A stretch of 64,000 nucleotides of DNA from contig CM042540.1 of the NCBI GenBank assembly GCA_023630585.1, positions 12,112,574 to 12,176,573 of the forward strand. Reading direction: 5' to 3'. The stretch comes from Cranoglanis bouderius. Lineage: Eukaryota; Chordata; Actinopteri; Siluriformes; Cranoglanididae. A program made the translations under genes and the position numbers. Under the pieces are notes generated by a model that was given only the letters and a program-made list of their open reading frames with translations, ran no database searches and was not told where the DNA came from. Below, piece after piece: positions 28,007 through 45,013 of this stretch. The number at the start of each line of letters is the position of its first letter. Within the stretch, counting starts at the first letter, position 1.

Positions 28007-28994
28007 TTTTGGAATACGCCCTTCTAAAAAAGACACTTAAAACGGACTTAAAAACACTTAAAACAGTCGCTCCTGAGAAACTCGTCAAATCATTTATAAA
28101 CTCGTAAATCCGTATTCTTGACTGTACTTATTTTCCCCTCACACAGGTGAATCCTCCATTTTGTCCGCGCCGTGCTGTGTAGGTGTGAGATTGCAGCCTG
28201 AAACTGAACAGGTGAAGGAGGAAGGAGGACTGTACCAATACCGTCTTTACCGAAACTCACAGAGGTTTCCTGAAAAAATATTTCATATATATATGTCTGA
28301 GTTAGTGTTATATAGGACGCGCTATGCTTGTATTACGTCTTTAAAAGAAAGTAAATAGCTTGCTTCTCCTTTTGTTTTGGCGTAAATTTAGTGTGTATTA
28401 CGTTTTATAGTCGAGTGGCTACGCCCGGTATTCCTCAAAATGAGTGACAAATGGTTTGGTCCTGGTACACAAACGAGAAGATTAATCATTGCTTAAAAAG
28501 TAAAGTGAGCGAAACTGATAAAGGCTGTGTCCAAACGTCCTCGCATACTACCTGAAGTAAACAGGCAAAAAGTAATAGTAACTTATTTTGACAGTATGCG
28601 ATATTATAAGACTGTTGTATTTTGGGGATTTTGTCTACTAAAGCTTGCGTGGGTTAGTTTGCGCAAGAAGACATTTTCCCTCGCATTCGCACCAGTCAGG
28701 GTGAAATGTAGGCTATAATATTAGTTAAGATTCAATATCCTTTATTTAGACCTACTTAGCCTAATGTAAATAAGATAATGGTAACCTAATAAGATAGTGG
28801 CTTTCTCAAAGATTTTTCAGTATTATATTTTATTAAAATAATAATGATAATAATAATAAATAGGCTCGATTGAGAAATGTATAACACTTTTGTTTATTGA
28901 AGCCATTAAAGCTTTTTTCCTATTTAATTTTCCACCAGTTTTCAACCTATTTCCACTATTAAATTTCAGGTTAGCAGCACTTCACCTACTTGTA

Positions 28995-30037
28995 CAGGTG
29001 CATCTCAAAAAATTAGAATATTGAGTAAAAGTTAAATTTTTTCCACGTAATTTAATTCAAAAAGTGGAACTTTCATATATTCTAGATTCATTACACATAA
29101 AGTGAAATATTTCAAGCTTTTTTGTTTTAATCTTCACGACTACATCTTACAGCTCATGGAAATCAAAAATCCAGTATCTCAAAATATTAGAATAAAGAAT
29201 TTATAATACAGAAATGTCAACCTTCTGAAAAGTATGTTAATTTATGCACTCAATACTTGGTCGGGGCTCCTTTTGCACGAATTACGCCATCAATGCGGCG
29301 TGGCATGGAGGCAATCAGCCTGTGGCACTGCAGAGGTGTTATGGAAACCCAGGTTGCTTTGGCCTTCAGCTCATCTGTATTGTTGGGTCTGGTGTCTCTC
29401 ATCTTCTTATTGACAAAATTCAGGTCAGGCGAGTTGGCTGGCCAATCAAGCACAGTAATACCATGGTCAGCAAACCAGATACTAGTAGTCCTGCTGGAAA
29501 AGGAAATCAGCAGATGGAAGCATGAAGTGCTCTAAAATCTCCTGGTAGACGGCTGCATTGACTCTCGACTCTGAGAAAACACAGTGGACCAACACCACTG
29601 TGGAAACTGACTGTGGAAACTTCACACTGGACTTCAAGCAACATGGATTCTGGGTCTCTCCACTCTTCCCCCAGACAATGGGACCTTGATTTCCAAATGA
29701 AATACAAAATTTACTTTCATCTGAAAAGAGGACTTTGGACCACTGAGCAACAGTGTTTTGAGTAAAAAGGTGTTTTGAGTTAATTAGCTGATTAGAGCTC
29801 TTCTCAGGTCGACATTGCTGTATTATAAATTCTTTATTCTAATATTTTTTTCCTTCTTTATTCTAATATATTTCCATGAGCTGTAAGCTGTAATCATCAA
29901 GATTAAAACAAAACAAAAAAAAGGCTTGAAATATTTCACTTTATGTGTAATCAATCTAGAATATATGAAAGTTCCACTTTTTGAATTAAATTATGGGGGA
30001 AAAAATGAACTTATTCTAAGTTTTTTAGATGCACCTG
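28995..30037 (-). mobile_element. Deleted Tc1-like element between lsr and tmem106b
   Basis: The ends CAGGTGCATCTCAAAAAATTAG and its near reverse complement (ttttttagatgcacctg), flanked by TA, bound 1043 bp. It belongs to a sister subfamily of the 1.5-kb elements. Minus-strand transposase scraps remain (PANSPDLN-type sequence at 29250-29453), with frameshifts and a lost 5' half. It splits the divergent lsr/tmem106b intergenic region. Confidence 0.88.
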
Positions 30038-30254
30038 TATATCCAGCTTCACATTGCTTAGGGGAGAGCATGGTAGGTTGGCAGAGTGTAAACTTCTAGG
30101 TCAGTATGAGGAGCTCTCACAAAAATGTAGCTGACATAAAAATGGTCAACATTTCTCCATTTTGTCAAGAGCTCTGTACGTTACAATATACATGGTGTCC
30201 AAAAATTATCTTTACATCTTTTACACTAAATAAAAAAAAATACTATCACACATA

Positions 30255-30730
30255 CAATACTGTGCAAAAGTCTTAGGCAAGATTTGTTACAGATTTTTAT
30301 TTTATGACTTCTACATTATCGAGTCAGTACAAACACGTTTTAGATTTCCGAACATTAGTTTTCTAGCACAAAATTAAATGTTACAGAAAAATGTTTGTAT
30401 GGCAGTAAAGAAAGCAGCATATTACGTAAGAGACCACTTTTCAGACAAAAAACACAATGAAGGCTGCTGGGTTTTGCTGCAAAAATAAGAAGCAAGTGCG
30501 AAAGTCAAAGTCTCCAGAAGAACTGTGGCTTTTTCTACAAGATCCTCAATAAAACTTACCAGATCATTTCCTTATAAAACTGCACACACTGTACTTGAGA
30601 CTACATATTTTTTAAGCAAAGTGTCATCACACCAATTTTTTTTCATTTATTACTGTTTACTGCTCTTTATAGTATTTTTTTCATGTAGAAATATTCAATT
30701 TCATTATTTTTGAAGGCACATCAGTGCTAT
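30255..30730 (-). mobile_element. Truncated non-autonomous DNA element (relative of 52443-52982)
   Basis: It begins CAATACTGTGCAAAAGTCTTAGG after TA and continues as the reverse complement of the element at 52443-52982 (tttatgacttctacattatc, aatattcaatttcattatttttgaaggca). The second terminal repeat is missing. No transposase frame. Confidence 0.75.
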
Positions 30731-32437
30731 CAAAATCAATAACAGCTGTGATTCTTGCCAGATCATGAAGAAGATCATCAAGATGAGAAAACATGTCAAA
30801 ACTTAAGTATTTAGAAAAACTTAAGTTGTTCATTTATATTCTAAACAGTGTAAAGCAGGAATGGTTTTAATGTCAGCCCAGTCAAAATGACTAGATTTTT
30901 TTTTTAAATATAAAAAAAAAAATTAAAAAGCTACATATTCCTCTTATACCACAATAATTCGTTTGTTAATTTAAAAAAAAAAAAATATTAATGAACAACA
31001 GAACTGTGGTATAAAAGCGATAAATAGCTAATGAAGAGTAAAATCAAGGTTTACAAAGCTTTGTGCCAAGTGACCCAACCGCTTTTAGTATCGGGATGTG
31101 TGTGTGTGTGTGTGTCTGTCTGTCTGTCTGTGTGTCAACTAGGCATGGGCAGACCGATACTTTAGTGTCTATACTTCTGATCCTGGCATTTCTTTAAGAA
31201 TCGATTTAGAGACAAATGTGTATTTATATATGTAAATACACGTATATTTATTTATCAGATTGAATGTGTACCATATCTACTAAAGATATTTTGGAAACAA
31301 AGAAGTGATGCCATAAATAATGGTGCAGGATTGTACTTGTAACTACTACTTCTCCCTCTGACTTCTTCCTTTACTCTCACACACACACACACACACACAC
31401 ATGAAACCTCTTATATTGTCTGTTCACATTATGTATATCAACATATACGTGTTGTTTATTTATATATAAAAGCTTATTGCTTTTTTCAGGATGGCTAGCA
31501 TAACACACATACAGCACAGTTTATTATATACACCTCTCACAAATATCATTATACAACAGTTAGTTCTGGTCCACTAATCTGATTGGTCATTCCAAAAGTG
31601 CTTATATTTAGTATAACGTTTCACTGTGTGTATTGCTCAGTATCCGCTCGCCATGTAAAATTCCACTTCCTAGTTTAAATTGGTTACTACAGTAGTGTTA
31701 CCAAAGTCATCAGCGGACATGGCAAAGAATACTTTTCAGGAATATAACTTTGACTTAAAATATGAAAGCTCATTAGATGAAGATGAAAAGGAAGAAGGGA
31801 CGCCGATTTTACCAGAAGCACCTTTAACGGGAATGTACAAATCAATGTGAGCGAGCTATCCAGCTAGCCATCATGCTATAAAGTGAATGTGGCTTCTTTG
31901 GGATCTAGTTCTGCTAACGGAGCAAAAATGAACAGAACATTTGGCCATATTGTGTCTGAAATGTCACTTACTCTATATTAATTTCTTGTTTATAGAACAT
32001 TTGTATAAAAGCAATATATCACACTCGCAATCGTGCAGTTATACTTAATATTAGCATGGCTGTCTGAAATGATCAAAATAAAAAATTAACACCATCACCA
32101 ATCAAAATACATGGTTGAGTCAGGCTTATCAATTTAATTGTAAAGATCACACAATGCTTTTATTTAATATATTACCTCATAGCCCCATTGAAATGAATTG
32201 TTGGCATTGCATTGCTACATAACATTGCTGCACAGGAAGGAGTGTGTGTGTGTGTGTGTGTGAATGTTGGGTGGGGGGGTGATGTTTGTGCACAGCTCTG
32301 CTCTATTTCACTTCAGTAAACAATAATGAGACAATGTGACGAATGGATTACTGTTTGTAAAGTATTGCGATATTAGCCTTGGTGTTTACTTGATATCGGA
32401 TCCAAAATATCGACAAATTAGTGGTGTCGCCCATTGC
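30731..32437. other. Intergenic spacer upstream of tmem106b
   Basis: AT-rich spacer with TG/CA microsatellites near 31098-31125, 31378-31400 and 32240-32262 and G-rich tracts. The stretch from about 31400 is shared with 46197 onward. A 43-codon open frame lies at 31719-31850. No conserved exon was recognised. Confidence 0.5.
31719..31850 (+). other. 43-codon acidic small ORF, unrecognised
   Basis: An ATG-to-TGA frame encodes MAKNTFQEYNFDLKYE then an acidic LDEDEKEEG stretch and a C-terminus near PLTGMYKSM. No family is recognised. It lies about 600 bp upstream of the tmem106b promoter and may be part of a dispersed repeat; there is no evidence of expression. Confidence 0.2.
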
Positions 32438-32587
32438 GTAGCGTCAACGTTACTTGTGCAAGACCACACGTAAGTACGACACGCGTGCGCGCAGTTCTGC
32501 GCATGCGCATTAAACTCACAGCGTCCGCTATTGTCGTTACAGCGGGATTAGGGTGAGCAAGCATATCGTGCGTTCGCAAATATAAAG
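32438..32587 (+). promoter_or_regulatory. tmem106b: tmem106b promoter and non-coding exon 1 with NRF-1-type site
   Basis: A short CpG-rich island stands out from AT-rich surroundings. It contains the perfect palindrome TGCGCATGCGCA at 32498-32509, the NRF-1 consensus, and ends in a strong donor aaag|gtaaga at 32587/32588. No TATA box is seen, as is usual for housekeeping genes. The next acceptor that fits is just before the tmem106b start codon at 34406, so exon 1 would be non-coding. The start site itself is not visible from sequence alone. Confidence 0.65.
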
Positions 32588-33075
32588 GTAAGAACCGGGT
32601 GGAAAAGGTTTTTGTTTCTTTTGCCTTGATATGTTGGTTATATATGTCTACAGCGCATGTTGTACCTAATGGTTTATACTTCCGGTCTCTATAAATGGTT
32701 GAATGACGATGTTAAATAAAGTAATTAATGTCAAATCCAGTACAAAGCAGCGGAAACACAACTAGCAGGTTTATTTACAGTATATTAACACCAAATGGGA
32801 GGATTAGCGAGTCCCTACATGCGCAGTATGTATTTTCTATTGTAATGTACAATATGACCTCGTTGACGGTGGAGTAAAATCTCTTCCAGTCTCGTGTCAG
32901 CTGTGCTACTGATGTTACCCTTTTAGCCTTTATTTTGCTGTCACAAACAAGATTTGTTTCATATTTGCTTTGCTTTGCATTTTGCATATTACATCCATTA
33001 CTTATTTACTTTACATTATCATTTCTGTATGTTTAATATTTATCAATGTATATATATGTCTCACACAGAAATATA

Positions 33076-33695
33076 CCAATCAGCCATAAGAATAAAACCG
33101 CTGACAGATGAAGTGAATAACATTGTTTTTTTGTCGTTATAATGGCACGTGTCAAGGGGTGGGATATATTAGGCAGCAAGTGAACAGTCAGTTCTCAAAG
33201 TTATTGTTTTGGAAGCAGAAAAAATGGGCAAGCGTAAGGATCTGAGAGACTTTGACAAGGGCCAAATTGTGATGTCTGGACGACTGGGTCAGAACATCTC
33301 CAAAACGGCATCTTTTATGGGGTGTTCCCAGTATGCAGTGGTTAGTACCTACCAATAGTTGTCCAAGGAAGGATACTCTCAGGTGAACTGACAACAAGGT
33401 CATGAGCGCCCAAGGCTCATTGATGTGCATGGGGAGCGAAGGCTAGCCCGTCTGGTCCGATCCCACAGAAGAGCTACTGCAGAAACTTACAAGACTTGCA
33501 AGACTTACAAGGATCTACTGCTAATGTCTTGGTGTCAGATACCACAGCACACCTTCAGAGGTCTTGTGGAGTCCATGCCTCAACTGGTCAGAGCTGTTTT
33601 GGCAGCACAGGGGGGACCTACACATAATATCAATACAATAATATACATAATACATAACATTGGGCAGGTGGTTTTAATGTTATGGCTGATCTGTG
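33076..33695 (+). mobile_element. Deleted Tc1-like element in tmem106b intron 1
   Basis: The terminal repeats ccaatcagccataagaataa and ttttaatgttatggctgatctg pair as imperfect inverted repeats beside TA. Inside, plus-strand scraps read MGKRKDLRDFDKGQIVMSG (an HTH start) and a C-terminal FRGLVESMPQLVRAVLAAQG, with the whole catalytic core deleted; about 620 bp remain. Confidence 0.82.
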
Positions 33696-34407
33696 TAAGG
33701 TTACTAAGGAAAAGGTACTTTTTCTTGCTGCTTTGGTGCTACGATCAAAGGGACATGTTTTGCACCTTTAGTCCTATCTTTAAGCTGGAAACTTGAATAT
33801 ACTGTATGTAGTTTGCCTTTAAAAATAATTTAAGTTACATAGTTGGACCTTGAGGACCAATCATAAAACTTAACACTAAAAGCTAATGGTAAAACACACG
33901 CACCTTCACAGGTAAAAGATACATACTCAGTGTACACAGCACACATCCTTGATGGTACCACTCCAGCAACATGGAAAAGTACATCTTGGTACGTTTATTT
34001 CTGAGAGTGCAGGACATGCAGTGAGTAATCTGTAAGATTTAAGATAATATTAACAATTATGTTTAACAATATTTCATAGGTGTGCAAAAAATAAAGGACA
34101 TCTAAAAATTGTGACGTGATCAAATACAAATCACAACTTCAATAAATGTAAAGGGGGAAAAAGACAAATCTATCATTCTTTCTTGAACAGTCCATTTGTT
34201 TTATGACACATATGCTTTTGTGGCAGAACATTTTGAGTCTAGGTTTGTGTGAAAAATCAGTTGTGCACGTGATATTCTAAAGCTACACATGCATTCTCAC
34301 GTGAAAATTCTTTCATTCATTTTATGGCATTTCACAGATTTTAAATGATGTCCTCTGCTTCAACACTCCATATGTGTCTTTTCTCTCTTTCTGTCTTAAA
34401 TGCAGTC

Positions 34408-39885
<5,478 letters not shown>

Positions 39886-40848
39886 CACTTTACACCTTGA
39901 AACTAAGCTGCAGCATCCAGTCTGTCCACACTGGAAGATATCAGAGAATGTCCCTGATAAGTTTTAGGTGCTGTGCATGGTCATGTCAGGAAGATTCAAA
40001 GCTTCAGCCAGAACGTTCTCCGACTCATTGAATCGATTAATTTTGAGATAGATGCACTTTAGAATAAGTTATTTTGACATATGACAGCAATGATTTGCTG
40101 GTCCACTGTGGTCTGACATCTTTGAATATCTCGGTTTGTCCAGGAAGAGTTTGACATGTAAAAGGAACACACCACTCATTAGCGTCACTTGGTACTTATT
40201 GACTGCAGTCACATAAAGCTAGGTTCTGTATGTTTATGAATCACTAACATTTTTTCCGTTCGCTATTTATAATTTGTACATACAGAGCAGTAAGAATGGA
40301 GGGAAAATGATTTGCTAAATAGATGTCCATGTCAGAGACTTTTTATGAAATCTAAGCTGTCTTTTTATACATTTTACAAGTATTTATTTAATGGAAAAAT
40401 AGGAAATTAAAAATTCAGTGTCATCACTGATATGGGGGTGGGGGCTATTCGATACACCAACCAGATGTAAAGTGATACAAAAATTTCTAATGAGGAACTG
40501 TAAATATTATTACTGGAAATGTGCAACATGATAAATTATTACGTGCAGCTGGGATATTTCGATTTAAAAAAAAAAAATCATTAAGGCTATTTGTTATTTT
40601 ACCACTGTAAAAGAAATCTAAGAAAAAACTGCATAGCTTGACAAATTTAAATGACTGGAAGATGCTTATTTCAACCAACACTTCATTTTCTGAGACGCAA
40701 TTGTTTTAATGTTTTAAAAGAATGTTCTTCTGTAGAAATTGATTTTTTTTGAGACCATGCACAGATTGTTTTACTATTTGCTTTCTATTCAGAGTTTGCA
40801 AATTACAGAATAAGTATATCTTGAAATCTAATTATATTTTGATGTATA

Positions 40849-41249
40849 CAGGGTGTCCCAAAAGTCTCCATACATAGGGGACGATATTTGCCAGCACCAC
40901 GTTGGCCATGCCTTTGTCAGTGGGTGTTTGTTGAGGTCCTCTTCCCGGTTGGTCCGCAACACTTCCAGTCTTTTTGAATTTGTTAATAAGTTTGGCAACA
41001 GTGTCGTGTGTGATGTGCTCGCCATGTTTCCTGTTAGGGTCCATCACAACCTTGTGACAGCTTCCCGATCCAGCCATGAGAATGATTTCAATACATTCTT
41101 CTTTTGTCAAAGGCATTCCTAAAGGCTGTCTGAAAAAATATATATAATGTAAGCTAAGTATGAAAAAAATAATAAATAAAAAATTTTGGAAGACATTTTA
41201 CTTAAAAATGTTAATTTCCTCTATGTATGGAGACTTTTAGGACACCCTG
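40849..41249 (-). mobile_element. 401-bp non-autonomous Tc1/mariner element with an HTH remnant
   Basis: The ends CAGGGTGTCCCAAAAGTCTC and the near reverse complement gagacttttaggacaccctg are flanked by TA. Most of the interior is one minus-strand frame starting MPLTKEECIEIILMAGSG and continuing HDTVAKLINKFKKTGS then DQPGRGPQQTP. It looks like the N-terminal DNA-binding domain of a mariner/IS630-type transposase; the catalytic domain is absent. The tmem106b stop is about 1 kb upstream. Confidence 0.85.
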
Positions 41250-42794
41250 TAGTTTTATTATATTAACATTTATTTAAAGCTGTTTGTTTAAAGCTGAAAA
41301 TTTTTCCTGCTTTCTGCTTTGTTGTGGCTGATCACCGTGGATACAATATTACCAAACAAACTCATGATTATTAATAGCCAGTGCACAGAACTGAGATGTC
41401 ACTGAGGCAGCATTGCATAGGTAAACCGCACAGGAGGAATCAGAATCAGAAACACGTTATTGCTTATGAGTTGTGTTAACAGGAATTGTTTTGGTTTTTT
41501 TGGTGCTAGTGTGCAATATTACACAGTACATCAAAAACATACACAACAGACAATGCAACAAACAGTGCAGCAGGATCAGACTGTGCAGTAACCACAACTT
41601 ATACAGTGGACGAGATATCAGACAGACTAAAGACATTGCAAGTTTGAGATAGTTGGGTGGAAAAGACTGTAATGGGAGGTCTTCACATTTGAATATGTTA
41701 CAGTTTTATGTAATCCTTGTTATGTTTGGGATAATATGTGATGTATTACAGATAATGTGTGTTACATTCTAGACAGTAGTGAGATTCGTGTGTGCATCCC
41801 TCATCCCCTCAGTTACACCTGTCCCCATCCACCTCTAATAATGAATTATCTTCTTGGCTGTAATTGAATTGAAAGATTTGTGTGGAAAAGAGCTAGTCTT
41901 TGTGATTCCATTAGGGGGCAGACTATAGCAATAAACTCAGCTACTGACAAAATGTGTTAATGATCAGTAATTCTTTAGCAAACTAATCTTTTATGGCACT
42001 TTCCTAAAGTACACAATTTGGTGGTTTCACAATGTTATTAGGGCAATTAATATTTCTTTTTTCTTCTTCTTCTTAAATTATGATCTAATTTGTCTGGATT
42101 CAGGGCATAAAATCCCAATTAAATCCATTTCAATGGGACAGTTCATATTTTCCAGGCTTTGGCTTTTTACATTTTTTTTTTTTTAAATGAAGATTAATAG
42201 GAAGTGCACAGACCTGAAATGTCTGAAGCAAGAATTTAAAACAAGGGATTTTTGTTTTAAAAATGTACATTTTTGTATAAAAATGCTTCCAAGTAAAATA
42301 AAAAGGTTCATTATGAAAAAAAACAACAACAAAAAAAAACATTTCTTGCACCTTAATAAGGAACAAATTGGGGAAACACAAAACAAGTGAGCACAATCAA
42401 GGAAGCAATGCCATTAGGAATAGCATTTTATAGTATGGTCGCCACGGAACATGTGTCAAATGTCTGGGTATGTGGGCACATGCACCAGCGTTTGGCTTCC
42501 AACTAGTTGGTGATGTCGTGGAAAATCACCTTAGCCAAAATAAAAAAAAATCTGAGTCCAGGGGTTTGAGATGTCAAAATTAGACTTTTATTGGAACACC
42601 ACAAAAAGCCGAGACATCTGCAGATCATCTGACAATTACAATCAATGCTCATGTTTTTATAGAATGCTAAAACAATGATCTCATTAGGTGAAATTTTCCC
42701 ATTTTTTCTTTTGATCACATTTCTGATGTCTTGCCACAATTATGTTTCTTTCTTCATATCTTATCTATAATTGTGGCGTAAGTTTTATCATCTT

Positions 42795-42798
<4 letters not shown>
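41250..42798. other. tmem106b downstream region, no gene seen
   Basis: AT-rich sequence in which several open frames occur but none has splice or domain support. It may include part of a long tmem106b 3' UTR; an AATAAA near 41929 is one possible signal. I could not fix the transcript end. Confidence 0.4.

Positions 42799-42873
<75 letters not shown>
42799..42873. repeat. (TA)n microsatellite
   Basis: About 75 bases of pure TA. It creates artefactual Ile-Tyr repeat frames on the plus strand. Confidence 0.95.
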
Positions 42874-42877
<4 letters not shown>

Positions 42878-44590
42878 TTTTATTTTACGGATTTACATCA
42901 TGGATTTCAACAATACAGAAATCACCAACATCAAGTTGATGAAAAGATGCACACTTAAACTCAATGTCCCTATGCAGGACAAGTTCTTTCTGAGAAATAA
43001 CAGAGCAAACCTGGATGAAAATGATACATTTGTAACTGAGGAGTGTGTGCTCAATGATTGTGATTTTTTTTTTTCTTTTCAAATCGCTATGTGAAGTCTG
43101 AAAAAAAAGATGAGAAAATACATAGTTACATCATGTATATAGCTGTCAGGGAAATGTTTATATTTATATATTGTAGTGGCTATAATGTAAAAGATTAAGG
43201 GTGTTTTCACATATACTGTAGTTCTTTTTAAATTCATGTCTAATCAAATGCGTTCTAAAACATGGCGCATACGGCACATGCCCACCAGATGGCACCATTT
43301 CTCCTGTTTGAAACCTTCAGCTTTTCTTTTTGTCTGGATATACTGTATACATATACTTAAATAATAAATAATAAATGGACATTTTCTCTTAGTTCCTTAA
43401 TAATTCTGGAATTGGTTTAACATCTCAGTGTTAGTGGGATATCTAAAGTAAGCTGGTGTCTGTTTAAAAGTATTTACACCCCCAAACTCAGTGAGGAAGA
43501 TGTTTCCTGAGGGAACAGTTATGGCATCTGTTAATGTCATTAGAGAAATCTTTTGCTTCCTTATTCACTTTCAGAAGAGATGGTTGTTTTGGTCCCTGTA
43601 ACAACACCTGAAAAAACAGCCGGTGTTCATAATCTATTTGTCAAAAGCCCAGGAAGAGTTCTTTACTACAGAGCTTTTCTACATTCTTGGACACAAAACA
43701 TGTGGCATCTGCATACAGAGAGGTCTGAAACATATCAGTATTAAAAGTTTTTCTTTTCAAACCTACAATGTAAAAAACAGTAAAAACTGATGAAGATGCT
43801 GGTTGTTTGTCTTGCAGTGTATAACTATTAACTACTATGGAATAGAATAGTAACTATGCTATGGAAGAATTTCCCAATCAGTACAGAGATCATTATAAAA
43901 CATGAGCAGCATCAGAGTGACTTTATGCAAGAGTCACTTTTTGTGACAGTATGCTCATCTTACATGCAGAACTTTTTTTGTTGTCTTGTCTGAGAGAAAG
44001 AAATGCACCAACTCTGGTTTGAAAACATCTAGTTGTACTCGTCTTGAGGAAGGGGATCATTTGGCGCACATCTGGAAAAACCATTTCCTTACGTCTGGGA
44101 ATGTGATATTTTACAAATAGACCATGAAAGTTTCATGAGAGATGGTAGCCATGTTTGTGGGCTAAAACTCATAGAGGTAGTACCATACTTTATTATTGTT
44201 AGTCTATATATGAGTGGGGAATTTAAATTGGCATTTAATGATGTCTTTATACCCAGATCATTACTTCAATTTGATATGATTAATTTTGTGACGAAATGCT
44301 TATCTGTAAAAATAAAGACCCAACACCATACTAACACATAGTTTAGGAACCAGACTGGTGTAAATGAGATTTTGGGTAAAAAATCGTATCAAATAAAAGC
44401 TCATAAGAAGATCTATCACTGTCTAGTACAAATCGTTATCAAAACTCAAACCTAAAACAGTCAGGCTCACCTGTAACATTTATCAAATGCCATGTACGCC
44501 TTTGTAATCTATAGCAATCACACTCTCCACTCTTTTGTTTTTGTCATATTCCTCCCTTTCCATGGCTCAGTGTCATTCCTCCTCTCTCCT
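42874..44590. other. Spacer between tmem106b and the EGF gene
   Basis: Open frames of 60-110 codons occur (for example 43553-43744) but none shows a recognisable domain or flanking splice sites. A possible acceptor (ctctcctgcag, ending at 44595) lies just upstream of the EGF gene start, so a non-coding first exon may sit somewhere in this interval. Confidence 0.45.
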
Positions 44591-44696
44591 GCAGGTGTGC
44601 TGTAGAACAGGGTGGCATATCCAGAGAGCTGGACACCATTCCCTGATCCTCACTCTTGCCTGTTCCTCATGTGTGTGAGTGTGTGTGGATACGAGA

Positions 44697-44972
44697 ATGG
44701 CAATGTTTAATCAGTCATCTTCACTGCTCTGGACTTATCTCTGTATGGCCATGCTGGCTCTGCTGACTGGTGTGTGCCTGGGAGGATCTGACTCACCCCG
44801 TGGCGTCTCCTTACCTTTTGTGTTCGACCTGAATGCAGTGTGTGATCCACCATGCAGACATGCTGGGATCTGTATCCGAAACAGCACCTGCTTGTGCTCG
44901 CGGGGCTATGAAGGAGAGACCTGCCAGTATGGTGATGTTTCCACTTTTTACTCATTTAACGTGTGTGGGAGG

Positions 44973-45013
<41 letters not shown>

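Noticed and set aside
33425..33796. 123-codon plus-strand frame
   Set aside because: It spans a deleted Tc1 element and runs into flanking sequence; not a gene.
42742..43094. Open frames with Ile-Tyr repeats
   Set aside because: They come from reading the TA microsatellite; a similar frame at 13888-14079 arises the same way.
43553..43744. 63-codon frame in the spacer before the EGF gene
   Set aside because: It has a start and stop but no recognisable motif, signal peptide or splice context.
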